DNA of 64,000 nucleotides from Aromatoleum toluolicum (GCF_012911005.2 NZ_WTVS01000012.1:46288-110287), one strand, 5' to 3'. Positions 37,847-46,668 are shown, counted from the first letter of the stretch. The notes: generated from the letters alone by a model not told the origin. Translations and numbers: made by a program.

Positions 37847-38881
37847 ATGGGAAAGGGGCCTTATCCAGATATGCGGGAGGAACTCCCAGACTTCCGGAAT
37901 CTCGGGGTGATGCTTCGCATCATCGTGATCGCGGAGGCTGCGAATCTTCTTTCGCTGATGGCGCATGCGCCGGAAGGAATTTCGTCGCTTCTGGTCGCTG
38001 CGAACTGGGGGGTGTTGTTCGAGGTTTCGGTTCTGGCCATCGTGCTGGTTCTGTTCATGCTGTCACCTTGGCTTGCGTCGTGCCCCTATCGCCGAGGCGT
38101 TTGTTTGGTCTGTGGCGTATCAGCACTGACGAGCGGGGGGCTGGATGCAGGTATGCAAGGGCTTGGCGGAGGTATTGCCGTTGCAAGTCCATTTACATCC
38201 ATGGTGTTGGCGACCGTGATGGCTGCATTGATCCTGATGTATTTCAACTGGCGGCAAAGGGTCCTGTCCCCCGCACTTTCGAACGCCCGCCTGATGGCTC
38301 TGCAGTCGCGCATACGTCCGCATTTCCTCTTCAACAGCTTGAACACGGCGGTGTCCCTCGTGCGGCAGGATCCGCGCCTTGCGGAACAGGTCCTGCTGGA
38401 CATGTCTGACCTGTTCAGAGCGTTACTTGCCGACAGTCGCTCACTGGTGCCACTTTCCGATGAGATCCGTCTCGCTGAGGCGTATCTCCAGATCGAGCAA
38501 CTCCGCCTCGGCGAACGCTTGCGAATGCACTGGGCACTTGATTCTGCTCCGCTCGCCGCGCAGGTTCCGGTTCTCGTCCTCCAGCCCTTGCTGGAAAACG
38601 CGGTCAGGTACGGGGTCGAACCGTCGGCAGATGGCGGAGATGTGTACGTCTCAATAGGAGGCAATTCGCGCGAACTTGTCATCGAGGTGAGGAACTCGGT
38701 CTTGGGGGGAGACACACGGGCTCCGTCAGGGAACCGGATTGCGTTGGCGAACATCGAGGAACGCCTCGCTTTACATTTCGATGCCGAAGGCAGCATGCGA
38801 ATCTCCTTGAAGGACAGGTTGTTCGTCGTAAAGGTCAGCATCCCGCGTTCGGCCTCAAGCCGGCGTGCCCGAGTGGCGTGA
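37847..38881 (+). CDS. AlgZ/FimS-like (LytS-type) sensor histidine kinase
   Basis: Membrane histidine kinase of 344 residues. The N-terminal half has about four hydrophobic segments (25-135) and no recognisable sensor domain. The kinase core begins with the HPK8 phospho-acceptor box RIRPHFLFNSLNTAVS (His159), followed by the N-box PLLENAVRYGV; this is the AlgZ/FimS/LytS type. FimS-AlgR controls fimU-pilVWXY1E in Pseudomonas, and here the kinase is divergent from exactly that operon. No algR-like LytTR regulator is adjacent. The start may also be the ATG at 37871 (MREELPDFRNLG). Confidence 0.82.
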   Translation: MGKGPYPDMREELPDFRNLGVMLRIIVIAEAANLLSLMAHAPEGISSLLVAANWGVLFEVSVLAIVLVLFMLSPWLASCPYRRGVCLVCGVSALTSGGLDAGMQGLGGGIAVASPFTSMVLATVMAALILMYFNWRQRVLSPALSNARLMALQSRIRPHFLFNSLNTAVSLVRQDPRLAEQVLLDMSDLFRALLADSRSLVPLSDEIRLAEAYLQIEQLRLGERLRMHWALDSAPLAAQVPVLVLQPLLENAVRYGVEPSADGGDVYVSIGGNSRELVIEVRNSVLGGDTRAPSGNRIALANIEERLALHFDAEGSMRISLKDRLFVVKVSIPRSASSRRARVA

Positions 38882-38980
38882 CTTGTTTGGCAGGTCGGGT
38901 GCGGAACAGGTACGCTTTTCCGCCGCGCGGCGGGGCATGTCTGCTTTTGGGCTCGGGAAGCGGTTTCGTCCGGAAGGTGA

Positions 38981-39646
38981 ATGATGAGTCGGATTTTCAG
39001 ATTGCTGCAGTTATTGTCATCAGTTGCGATTGCTGCGAGCAGCGGGGCCTTAGCGATGGCTGCAGAGATCGAAGTCGTCGGGCTCTTCGGAAGGAAGGCG
39101 GTGCTGGTCGTCGACGGCGGCGCGCCGCGTACACTTGCAGTGGGTGAGCAGACTCGTGACGGACTGCGTCTGGTCGAGGTGACCGACGGTGCGGCAACGG
39201 TCGAGATCGGCGGAAAACGGCAGAAAGTGGCACTGGGCGCAGGCCCGGTCCGCAGCGCTCCGGGCGAGCAGGGGGGCGCCGCGGCGGTCAGTCTGGTTGC
39301 GGACGTGCGCGGTCATCATTTTTCCAGCGGCAGCATCAACGGCGCGTCGGTCCGTTTCCTCGTGGATACGGGGGCGAGCATGGTCTCGATGGGGGCATCG
39401 GACGCGCGTCGCGCCGGGATCGACTTTCGCAAGGGCGTGGGGGGCGTGAGCCAGACGGCGAGCGGCCCGGCGCGGGTATGGAAGGTGAGGCTCGATACGG
39501 TGCGCGTCGGCGACGTCACGTTGCACGGCGTCGACGGGCTGATTCACGAGAACGACCTTCCGTTCGTGCTGCTCGGGATGAGCTTCCTCAGTCGCATGGA
39601 TATGCAGCGGGAAGGCGATCGGCTGACGCTGCGCAAACGGTTCTGA
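38981..39646 (+). CDS. TIGR02281-type retropepsin-like aspartic protease
   Basis: Predicted exported protein of 221 residues: signal-peptide-like start, then an N-terminal domain of about 70 residues, then a retroviral-type aspartic protease fold with the catalytic FLVDTGAS (Asp129) and the flap-like HGVDGLIHENDLPFVLLGMSFLSRMD. These are features of clan AA proteases (TIGR02281) common in proteobacteria, whose targets are mostly unknown. The ATG at 38981 is preceded by GGAAGGTGA. The stop lies 9 bp before the Nudix gene, so they are probably co-transcribed. Confidence 0.85.
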   Translation: MMSRIFRLLQLLSSVAIAASSGALAMAAEIEVVGLFGRKAVLVVDGGAPRTLAVGEQTRDGLRLVEVTDGAATVEIGGKRQKVALGAGPVRSAPGEQGGAAAVSLVADVRGHHFSSGSINGASVRFLVDTGASMVSMGASDARRAGIDFRKGVGGVSQTASGPARVWKVRLDTVRVGDVTLHGVDGLIHENDLPFVLLGMSFLSRMDMQREGDRLTLRKRF

Positions 39647-39655
39647 GAGGTGGGC

Positions 39656-40276
39656 GTGACAGAGAAGGAAGGCGTGCGTTCGGGGGAATTCCGGGATGCG
39701 GAGTGGCTGCGTCGGCAGTTCACGGAGGCGCGGCCGATCGAACCGGTGCACGAGGATGGCAGCCCGTCGGTGACGAGCCTGAGGCCGGCGGCGGTGCTGG
39801 TGCCGGTCGTTGCGCGCGCGGAGGCGCTGACCGTGCTGCTGACGCGTCGCACCGACCATCTGCATCATCATCCCGGACAGATCAGTTTTCCTGGCGGAAG
39901 GGTGGAAGAGACCGACGTTTCGGCGGTGATGACGGCGCTGCGCGAGACGGAAGAAGAGATCGGACTCGATCCCGATTGCGTCGAGTTGCTCGGCGAACTG
40001 CCGGAATACCGGACCGGCACGGGATTTCGCATCACGCCGGTGGTCGGGCTGGTGCACCCGCCGTTCGATCTGTCGCTCGACAGTTTCGAGGTCGCCGAGG
40101 CTTTCGAGGTGCCGTTGTCGCATTTTCTCGATCCGGCCAGGCACCAGAAGCATCAGGCGGAGTACCAGGGAAGGATGCGCGAGTACTACGCGATGCCTTA
40201 CGGCGATTACTTCATCTGGGGGGCGACCGCGGGAATCCTCGTTTCCCTGTACAGGTTTCTGGGCGAGGGCAGGTAG
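39656..40276 (+). CDS. Nudix hydrolase, CoA pyrophosphatase-like
   Basis: 206-residue cytoplasmic Nudix protein. The full Nudix box is visible: GGRVEETDVSAVMTALRETEEEIGL. The preceding LLTRRTDHLHHHPGQISFPGG matches the CoA-pyrophosphatase (NudL/YeaB) subfamily, which cleaves CoA and related compounds. The GTG at 39656 with GAGAGG 5 nt upstream is the preferred start; a GTG two codons earlier is also in frame. It is followed by a 94-bp gap and then a short-chain dehydrogenase with its own promoter. The CoA specificity is inferred from subfamily resemblance. Confidence 0.85.
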   Translation: MTEKEGVRSGEFRDAEWLRRQFTEARPIEPVHEDGSPSVTSLRPAAVLVPVVARAEALTVLLTRRTDHLHHHPGQISFPGGRVEETDVSAVMTALRETEEEIGLDPDCVELLGELPEYRTGTGFRITPVVGLVHPPFDLSLDSFEVAEAFEVPLSHFLDPARHQKHQAEYQGRMREYYAMPYGDYFIWGATAGILVSLYRFLGEGR

Positions 40277-40294
40277 TGCGACCGGCGGCTGGAG

Positions 40295-40323
40295 TTGACG
40301 TTGACGTCAACTGCAATTATTTT
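40295..40323 (+). promoter_or_regulatory. promoter of the SDR gene with a palindrome in the spacer
   Basis: TTGACG (40295-40300) and TATTTT (40318-40323) are 17 bp apart. Starting at the end of the -35 is a perfect 12-bp palindrome, GTTGACGTCAAC (40300-40311), so the operator lies between the two promoter elements, as is usual for MerR-family activators; TTGACG is also directly repeated. The similarity to LiuR-type sites upstream of branched-chain acyl-CoA genes is from memory. Confidence 0.5.
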
Positions 40324-40370
40324 GCGCCTTCGTGTCGCCGCATGTGGACGGCGATGGAGAGGAGTTCGGC

Positions 40371-41138
40371 ATGAAGATCGAAAACAGCGTATTCGTGGTG
40401 ACCGGGGGCGGCTCCGGTCTTGGTGCGGCAACGGCGCGCATGCTCGCGGCGGCCGGCGGCAGGGTGGTGCTGGCCGATGTGAACCGTGAAGGGGGAGAAG
40501 CCCTCGCGAAGGAGCTCGGCGCGAACGTCGTGTTTGCACAGACCGATGTGACGAGCGAGGACAGCGCCCGGGCGGCGATCGAGCGTGCCGTGTCCGAATT
40601 CGGCGGGCTGCACGGGCTCGTCAACTGCGCCGGTATCGCTCCGGCGGAAAAGGTCCTGGGCCGCGAGGCACCCCACCGCCTCGAGTCCTTTGCCCGCACC
40701 ATCAACGTCAACCTGATCGGCAGCTTCAACATGATGCGGCTGGCTGCGGACGTGATGAGCAAGGCGGCTCCGAACGAAGAGGGCGAACGTGGTGTGATCG
40801 TCAGCACCGCCTCGGTCGCCGCCTACGACGGCCAGATCGGCCAGGCCGCCTATGCGGCGTCGAAGGCGGGGGTCGTCGGACTCACGCTGCCGGTCGCGCG
40901 CGAGCTTGCCCGCTTCGGCATCCGGGTCATGACGATCGCGCCGGGGATCATGGAGACGCCGATGCTGATGGGCATGCCGCAGGAAGTGCAGGACTCCCTC
41001 GGCAAGACCGTCCCGTTCCCGTCGCGCATGGGACGTCCGTCCGAGTACGCGGCGCTCGTTCGCCACATCGTGGAAAACGCCTACCTGAACGGCGAGACGA
41101 TCCGCCTGGATGGTGCGATCCGCATGACCGCGAAGTAA
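40371..41138 (+). CDS. short-chain dehydrogenase, 3-hydroxyacyl-CoA dehydrogenase type 2-like
   Basis: Classical SDR of 255 residues: TGGGSGLG cofactor loop (11-18), NCAGIA (86-91), catalytic Ser148 and YAASK (Tyr161, Lys165). The sequence resembles HSD17B10/FadB2-type 3-hydroxyacyl-CoA dehydrogenases ([40 protein letters not shown]), which act in fatty-acid or isoleucine degradation with NAD. GGAGAGGAG precedes the ATG. A weak terminator-like hairpin lies at 41168-41192. It appears to be monocistronic. The substrate is inferred from family resemblance only. Confidence 0.87.
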   Translation: MKIENSVFVVTGGGSGLGAATARMLAAAGGRVVLADVNREGGEALAKELGANVVFAQTDVTSEDSARAAIERAVSEFGGLHGLVNCAGIAPAEKVLGREAPHRLESFARTINVNLIGSFNMMRLAADVMSKAAPNEEGERGVIVSTASVAAYDGQIGQAAYAASKAGVVGLTLPVARELARFGIRVMTIAPGIMETPMLMGMPQEVQDSLGKTVPFPSRMGRPSEYAALVRHIVENAYLNGETIRLDGAIRMTAK

Positions 41139-41268
41139 GTCGCCTTCCGGTCTTTCTGGCCGGAGCAGGGGGCGCCGATTGCGGCCGCCCCCGCGTTCTT
41201 GCGGGAGCCGGGATGGGGCGTTGGTCGAGATCGGGGAAGTGTGCTAAAAGTGCGTTCCTTCCAGTCTC

Positions 41269-43797
41269 ATGCTGCGCTGCAGCGGCTGCATGCCCGGCCC
41301 CCTTCCGCCCGTCCCGATGACTTCGTCCGAAATTGCCGTCCCTGATTCATCTCCTGACGAGGAGTGCTACCACTGCGGACTGCCCGTCCCGCCACAGACC
41401 CGCCACTTCGTTGCGATCGACGGCGTCGAGCGGCGGATGTGCTGCGTGGGCTGCGAGGCCGTCGCGCGCTCGATCGTCGATAACGGGCTCAGTGATTACT
41501 ACCGGCACCGCGACGCGATGCCGGAACCGCAAAAGGAGGCCCTGCCGGCGGAATTGCAGGAGCTCGGCCTGTTCGACCATCCGGACTTCCAGAAGAGCTT
41601 CGTCGAACCGGTCGGCGAGCACGAGCGGGAGGCGTCGCTGATCCTCGAGGGGATCACCTGTGCAGCCTGTGTCTGGCTGAACGAGCAGCATGTCTCGCGC
41701 CAGCCGGGCGTGTCGTTGGTCGACATCAATTACGCCACGCGTCGCGCGCGGGTACGCTGGGATGAGCGCCGCACGCGCCTGTCGGACATCCTTGCGGCCA
41801 TTCAGGCGATCGGTTACCGCGCCTATCCCTACGATGCGGAGCGTTCCGAGCAGATCGCGCAACGCGAACGTCGCTCGATGCTGTGGCGCGTGTTCGTTGC
41901 CGGCTTCGGCATGATGCAGGTGATGATGTACGCCTTCCCGGCGTACCTCGCCGGTGACGGCGACCTGACGCCCGACATCGAACTGCTGATGCGCTGGGCG
42001 AGCCTCGTGCTGACCCTGCCTGTGGTCCTGTATTCGGCCGCGCCGTTCTTCCGGCGCGCACTGCGCGACGTCAGGCTGCGTCGTCTGGGCATGGACGTGC
42101 CGGTTGCGCTGGGGGTGGGCAGCGCATTCGTCGCAAGCGTCTGGGCAACGTTGACGGCGCGCGGCGAGGTGTATTTCGACTCGGTGACGATGTTCGTGTT
42201 CTTCCTGCTCTGCGGGCGCTACCTCGAAATGGTCGCGCGGCAGAAGGCCGTGCGCGGTGTGGAAGAACTCGGCAAGGTATTGCCGGCTTTCGCCGAACGG
42301 CTTTCCCGCTGGCCGTCCCTCACCGGCGAGCGGGTTCCCGTATCCCAGCTCGTGGTGGGCGACATCCTGCGCGTTCGTCCGGGCGAGGTCGTTCCGGCTG
42401 ACGGCGTCGTCATCGACGGGCTGAGCGATGCCAACGAGGCCCTGCTCACCGGGGAGAGCCTGCCGGTGCCCAAGTCGGTCGGCAGCGAGGTGACGGGCGG
42501 GAGCATCAACATCTCCAGCCCGCTTGCAATCCGGGTGGAGCAGACAGGCGATTCGACCCGGCTGGCGGCAATCCGGCGGCTGATGGAGCGTGCGGCGAGC
42601 GAGAAACCGGAGATCGCCCGGCAGTCCGACAAGGTTGCCGTCGTTTTCATCATTGCCTTGCTGGTCCTGGCGAGCATCACGGGCGTCGTCTGGTACTTCG
42701 TGGATCCGTCGCGGGCCCTGTGGGTGTTCGTGTCGGTGCTGGTGGTGGCGTGTCCGTGCGCGCTGTCGCTCGCCACGCCGGTTGCGCTCACCGTCGCGAC
42801 AGACACGCTGGCGCGGATGGGCGTGCTTGTGACCCGCGGTCACGCAATCGAGACGCTGGCGAACGCGAACCATTTCGTCTTCGACAAGACCGGTACCCTG
42901 ACACTTGGGCGCCTGACACTTGAGGAAACGCTGCCGCTCGCCGATCTCGATGTCCGGCAGTTAGGGGCGATCGCAGGGGCACTGGAACAGTCGTCCGAGC
43001 ACCCGGTCGCCCGGGCCCTGCGCCGCTCGAGCGACGATGCGGAGCTCCCCGTAGCCCGGAACCTCGAGTCGGAAACGGGCCAGGGGGTCACCGGGACGGT
43101 GAATGGCGAATCGTACTGGCTGGGACGTCCCGATTTCGTGGCCGGGAATCTGGGCTGCGATTTGCCGTCTAAATTTGAAGATCTGTCCGGACGCGGGGGC
43201 ACCATCGTTGCGTTGGGCGGGCGGGGGCGCTGGCTGGGGCTCTTCCGCTTGGCCGACGTGCCGCGCCCCGAGGCCGGTCAGCTGGCCGCGAAGCTGGCAG
43301 CTGAGGGAATCCGCACGAGCGTGCTGAGTGGTGATGCACCGTCGGTCGCGAGCTCGATCGCGGCGCGCTTGGGACTGAATGACGCGCATGGCGGGATGAC
43401 GCCGCAGGGCAAGCGTGACTTTATTGCCGCGCTGCAGCGTGATCCGTCGGCGGTGGTGGCGATGGTCGGTGACGGGGTCAATGACGCGCCGGTGCTCGCC
43501 CAGGCCCATGTTTCGGTAGCGATGGGGGGAGGGACCGAGCTCGCCCGCAACCAGGGTGACATCGTGCTGTTGAGCGAGAACCTCGCAGGTCTGGGGCGGG
43601 GCGTGGACCTCGCCCGGCGTACCCTGAAGGTCATCCGGCAGAACCTGTGGTGGTCCTTCGCCTACAATTTCACGTCCGTCCCGCTCGCAATGGCGGGATT
43701 GGTCACGCCCTGGATGGCGGGGATAGGCATGGCAGGAAGTTCGCTGCTCGTCGTGCTAAATGCCCTACGCCTGCAGGGTTATCGCCGGGTAAGTTGA
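41269..43797 (+). CDS. ccoI: cbb3 oxidase assembly copper P-type ATPase
   Basis: Copper-exporting P1B-ATPase that delivers copper for cbb3 oxidase maturation. The 842-residue protein has a Cys-rich N-terminal region (CYHCGLPVP, CCVGCEAVA) typical of CcoI/FixI, then one HMA domain with GITCAAC (Cys131, Cys134), eight transmembrane helices, CPC (495-497) in VVACPCALSLATP, the phosphorylated Asp539 in DKTGTLT and the hinge GDGVNDAP. The start at 41269 lacks a ribosome site; the ATG at 41317 is a possible alternative. ccoS begins 6 bp after the stop. Confidence 0.93.
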   Translation: MLRCSGCMPGPLPPVPMTSSEIAVPDSSPDEECYHCGLPVPPQTRHFVAIDGVERRMCCVGCEAVARSIVDNGLSDYYRHRDAMPEPQKEALPAELQELGLFDHPDFQKSFVEPVGEHEREASLILEGITCAACVWLNEQHVSRQPGVSLVDINYATRRARVRWDERRTRLSDILAAIQAIGYRAYPYDAERSEQIAQRERRSMLWRVFVAGFGMMQVMMYAFPAYLAGDGDLTPDIELLMRWASLVLTLPVVLYSAAPFFRRALRDVRLRRLGMDVPVALGVGSAFVASVWATLTARGEVYFDSVTMFVFFLLCGRYLEMVARQKAVRGVEELGKVLPAFAERLSRWPSLTGERVPVSQLVVGDILRVRPGEVVPADGVVIDGLSDANEALLTGESLPVPKSVGSEVTGGSINISSPLAIRVEQTGDSTRLAAIRRLMERAASEKPEIARQSDKVAVVFIIALLVLASITGVVWYFVDPSRALWVFVSVLVVACPCALSLATPVALTVATDTLARMGVLVTRGHAIETLANANHFVFDKTGTLTLGRLTLEETLPLADLDVRQLGAIAGALEQSSEHPVARALRRSSDDAELPVARNLESETGQGVTGTVNGESYWLGRPDFVAGNLGCDLPSKFEDLSGRGGTIVALGGRGRWLGLFRLADVPRPEAGQLAAKLAAEGIRTSVLSGDAPSVASSIAARLGLNDAHGGMTPQGKRDFIAALQRDPSAVVAMVGDGVNDAPVLAQAHVSVAMGGGTELARNQGDIVLLSENLAGLGRGVDLARRTLKVIRQNLWWSFAYNFTSVPLAMAGLVTPWMAGIGMAGSSLLVVLNALRLQGYRRVS

Positions 43798-43803
43798 CTG
43801 CTC

Positions 43804-44007
43804 ATGGAAAGTCTTTACATTCTCGTGCCGCTCTCGGTGGTGCTGGTGTTCGTGATCGGCGTGATCTTCTGGTGGTCGCTGCGCTCGGGCCAGTACGATG
43901 ACATGGAAGGTCCCGCCTATCGCATGCTGATGGACGACCGTGACCAGCCCGAAGGCCCGAAGCAGAAACAATCCGATGACACTCCCTCGCAGGTCAGGAA
44001 GCAGTGA
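43804..44007 (+). CDS. ccoS: cbb3 oxidase maturation protein CcoS
   Basis: Small 67-residue membrane protein required for insertion of redox cofactors into cbb3 oxidase in Rhodobacter. One N-terminal transmembrane helix (LYILVPLSVVLVFVIGVIFWWSLRSGQYDDMEGPAYRML) matches the family exactly, with the conserved WWSLRSGQYDD motif. It directly follows ccoI, the standard ccoI-ccoS pair. The C-terminus is hydrophilic and Gln/Lys-rich. Confidence 0.94.
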   Translation: MESLYILVPLSVVLVFVIGVIFWWSLRSGQYDDMEGPAYRMLMDDRDQPEGPKQKQSDDTPSQVRKQ

Positions 44008-44053
44008 TCCACGCGATGGGGAAACGCCTTCTCCGCGCGTCGCGAGGGGTTTG

Positions 44054-44095
44054 TTGACCTACGTCAACGCCCCGGAGAACGAGGATTGGCATACT
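44054..44095 (+). promoter_or_regulatory. class II FNR/Anr promoter upstream of ccoN
   Basis: Exact FNR box TTGAC-CTAC-GTCAA at 44054-44067. A -10-like CATACT lies at 44090-44095. With the box centre at 44060.5, a start near 44102 would place the box at -41.5, the classic activating position. It lies about 330 bp upstream of ccoN and before the terminator at 44179-44208. Confidence 0.75.
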
Positions 44096-44101
44096 TTTCT
44101 T

Positions 44102-44208
44102 ACGGTTTTCGAGATTGGTGCGTCGCGATTCGATCGCGCCAGTCTGGTAAGGAATTTTTGTCTCTCTGTTGGGGTTGGGGGTGCGCTTGATGCGCACCCT
44201 TTTTTTTT
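44102..44208 (+). ncRNA. candidate FNR-regulated small RNA or attenuated cco leader
   Basis: Predicted transcript of about 107 nt between the FNR promoter and a strong intrinsic terminator. It has a 5' stem-loop, CGCGAT (44124-44129) with ATCGCG (44133-44138), then a largely unpaired U/C-rich stretch (44154-44170) and the terminator stem-loop. This is the layout of an Hfq-type small RNA, and FNR-driven small RNAs exist (FnrS in E. coli). It has no open frame. The alternative is that it is the front part of a long ccoN leader with premature termination. No expression evidence is available from sequence. Confidence 0.55.
44179..44208 (+). terminator. intrinsic terminator between the FNR promoter and ccoN
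   Basis: Stem GGGTGCGC (44179-44186) pairs perfectly with GCGCACCC (44192-44199) around a 5-nt loop, followed directly by nine T (44200-44208). It is strong by any rule. The next gene, ccoN, starts 189 bp downstream, and the remaining spacer shows a TAGAAT at 44303-44308 that could be a -10 for a separate ccoN promoter. Confidence 0.9.
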
Positions 44209-44396
44209 GCCCGATGGCATGGGCTATGATGCGGTAATTAAAACCATGCTGGCAACAGGTATTTTTTGTAATTGGGTATTTTCACCCACTACTGCAGTGC
44301 AATAGAATGTCGGCCGTTGTCACGAGTCCGTGGCGAGCCGTTGCACATGCTCTCCCGGACTGGTGCTGAAGTTTTCTTCATCTCAAGGGGAGTTCC

Positions 44397-45821
44397 ATGC
44401 AATCGCAGGCGACTTATAACTACAACGTCGTCCGCCAGTTCTCCATCATGACCGTGGTATGGGGAGTGGTGGGCATGCTGGTGGGGGTGATCGTCGCGGC
44501 ACAGCTTGTCTGGCCCGAGCTCAATCTGGGCGAGTGGCTGCATTTCGGCAGGCTGCGCCCACTCCACACGAACGCCGTGATCTTTGCCTTCGGCGGCTGT
44601 GCATTGTTCGCGACTTCGTATTTCGTCGTGCAGCGGACATGCCACACGCCGCTGTTCGCGCCCGGGCTGGCGACTTTCACGTTCTGGGGCTGGCAACTGG
44701 TGATCGTGCTGGCGGCGATTTCCCTGCCGCTGGGCTTGACGTCCGGTAAGGAGTACGCCGAGCTCGAGTGGCCGATCGATATCCTGATCGCTGTCGTGTG
44801 GGTGTCCTACGCGATCGTGTTCTTCGGCACGATCGCGAAGCGCAAGACCAGCCACATCTACGTTGCGAACTGGTTCTTCGGCGGCTTCATCCTCACGGTT
44901 GCACTGCTCCACATCGTCAACAGCGCCGCGATGCCGGTCAGCCTGACGAAGTCCTACTCCGCCTATGCCGGCGTGCAGGACGCGATGATCCAGTGGTGGT
45001 ATGGCCACAATGCGGTGGGTTTCTTCCTGACCGCGGGCTTCCTCGGGATGATGTACTACTTCGTGCCCAAGCAGGCCGAGCGTCCGGTGTATTCCTATCG
45101 CCTGTCGGTGGTGCACTTCTGGGCGCTGATCTTCACCTACATGTGGGCGGGTCCGCACCACCTGCACTACACGGCGCTGCCGGACTGGACTCAGTCCGTG
45201 GGCATGATCTTCTCGCTGATCCTGCTGGCGCCGTCGTGGGGCGGCATGATCAACGGCGTGATGACGCTCTCGGGCGCCTGGCACAAGCTGCGTACCGATC
45301 CGATCCTGAAGTTCCTGATCACCGCGCTGTCCTTCTACGGCATGTCGACCTTCGAGGGGCCGATGATGTCGATCAAGACGGTCAATGCCCTGTCGCACTA
45401 CACGGACTGGACCGTCGGTCACGTGCATTCGGGCGCGCTCGGGTGGGTTGCGATGATCTCGATCGGTTCGATGTATTACCTGATCCCGCGGATGTACGGC
45501 AAGACCCAGATGTACTCGGTCGGGCTGATCAACACCCACTTCTGGATCGCGACGATCGGCATCGTGCTGTATATCGCCTCGATGTGGATCGCCGGTGTGA
45601 TGCAGGGGCTGATGTGGCGCGCCACCAACCCGGACGGCACGCTGACGTATTCCTTCGTCGAGAGCGTGAAGGCGAGCTATCCGTTCTGGGCGATCCGCCT
45701 GCTCGGCGGTGTCCTGTTCCTGACCGGCATGCTCATCATGTTCTACAACATGGTCAAGACGATGGCGGGCGAGAAGGCGTATGAGGCGCCCGTGGTCGCT
45801 CCTGCTGCCGCCCACGCTTAA
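44397..45821 (+). CDS. ccoN: cytochrome cbb3 oxidase subunit I
   Basis: Catalytic heme-copper subunit of the high-affinity terminal oxidase. It has 474 residues with about 12 transmembrane helices. Expected heme and copper ligands are visible in [37 protein letters not shown] and [13 protein letters not shown]. It has no CcoO fusion. The ATG follows AAGGGGAG. It heads ccoN-ccoO-ccoQ-ccoP. Confidence 0.97.
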   Translation: MQSQATYNYNVVRQFSIMTVVWGVVGMLVGVIVAAQLVWPELNLGEWLHFGRLRPLHTNAVIFAFGGCALFATSYFVVQRTCHTPLFAPGLATFTFWGWQLVIVLAAISLPLGLTSGKEYAELEWPIDILIAVVWVSYAIVFFGTIAKRKTSHIYVANWFFGGFILTVALLHIVNSAAMPVSLTKSYSAYAGVQDAMIQWWYGHNAVGFFLTAGFLGMMYYFVPKQAERPVYSYRLSVVHFWALIFTYMWAGPHHLHYTALPDWTQSVGMIFSLILLAPSWGGMINGVMTLSGAWHKLRTDPILKFLITALSFYGMSTFEGPMMSIKTVNALSHYTDWTVGHVHSGALGWVAMISIGSMYYLIPRMYGKTQMYSVGLINTHFWIATIGIVLYIASMWIAGVMQGLMWRATNPDGTLTYSFVESVKASYPFWAIRLLGGVLFLTGMLIMFYNMVKTMAGEKAYEAPVVAPAAAHA

Positions 45822-45836
45822 TCGGAGAGACAGGAC

Positions 45837-46469
45837 ATGGCTCAATCGAAACATGAATTCATCGAGCGCAGCGTCGGCTGGCTGATCGTGCTGACCCTTT
45901 TGACGGTCAGCGTCGGCGGTCTCGTCGAGATCGTTCCGCTGTTCTTCCAGAAGACCACGACGACCGCGATCGACCGCACCGGCAAGCCGCTCAACGTCAA
46001 GCCGTATGAACCGCTGCGTCTGGTGGGGCGCGACATCTATGTGCGTGAAGGCTGCTACAACTGCCACTCGCAGATGATCCGTCCCTTCCGCGCGGAAACC
46101 GAGCGTTACGGCCACTACTCGGTCGCGGGTGAATACATCTACGACCGTCCGTTCCAGTGGGGTTCGAAGCGTACCGGTCCGGACCTCGCGCGTGTCGGTG
46201 GCCGTTATTCGGACGAATGGCACCGCGTGCATCTGGTTAACCCGCGCGATGTCGTGCCGGAATCGAACATGCCCGCGTTCCCGTGGCTGCAGCGGCCGGT
46301 CAAGGCCGACGACATCGAGGACAAGATGCGCGCGCTTCAGACGCTGGGGCACCCCTACACCGCCGAGGAAATCGCCGGTGCGCGGGCCGCGCTCGAAGGC
46401 AAGTCGGAAATGGACGCCATCGTTGCCTACCTCCAGGGATTGGGCATCGTACTGTCGAACTTTAAGTAA
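45837..46469 (+). CDS. ccoO: cytochrome cbb3 oxidase subunit II
   Basis: Membrane-anchored monoheme cytochrome c that passes electrons to CcoN. The 210-residue protein has one N-terminal transmembrane helix (about 13-36), then the heme site [10 protein letters not shown] (Cys73, Cys76, His77) and the family sequence [48 protein letters not shown]. It starts 15 bp after the ccoN stop. Its ribosome site is GGAGAGACAGG, which is complementary in part to the candidate small RNA upstream of ccoN. Confidence 0.97.
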   Translation: MAQSKHEFIERSVGWLIVLTLLTVSVGGLVEIVPLFFQKTTTTAIDRTGKPLNVKPYEPLRLVGRDIYVREGCYNCHSQMIRPFRAETERYGHYSVAGEYIYDRPFQWGSKRTGPDLARVGGRYSDEWHRVHLVNPRDVVPESNMPAFPWLQRPVKADDIEDKMRALQTLGHPYTAEEIAGARAALEGKSEMDAIVAYLQGLGIVLSNFK

Positions 46470-46486
46470 GAACAAGGAGAAGCGCC

Positions 46487-46666
46487 GTGGATATCAACGA
46501 TCTCCGGTCCCTGGTCACCGTGCTCGGCCTGGCCTGTTTCGTCGCCATCTGCATATGGGCATACAGCAGGAGCGCACGGGCAGGCTTCGAGGAGGCGGCG
46601 CGACTTCCCTTCACCGATGATGATGCGCCGGCCCTCTCCGGGGGACGGCACAGCAAGGAAGGATAA
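46487..46666 (+). CDS. ccoQ: cytochrome cbb3 oxidase subunit CcoQ
   Basis: Small membrane subunit, 59 residues from GTG at 46487 (AAGGAGA upstream) to the TAA at 46664-46666. It has one transmembrane helix (about 6-25, LRSLVTVLGLACFVAICIWA) and the usual C-terminal hydrophilic tail FEEAARLPFTDD. It lies exactly between ccoO and ccoP, with 17 and 2 bp of spacing. It is easily missed because of the GTG start and small size. The subunit stabilises the complex in other species. Confidence 0.93.
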   Translation: MDINDLRSLVTVLGLACFVAICIWAYSRSARAGFEEAARLPFTDDDAPALSGGRHSKEG

Positions 46667-46668
46667 AA

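Noticed and set aside
44289..46475. 728-codon frame on the minus strand
   Set aside because: Covers ccoN and ccoO in antisense; its His/Arg/Asp-rich sequence is a shadow of transmembrane codons.
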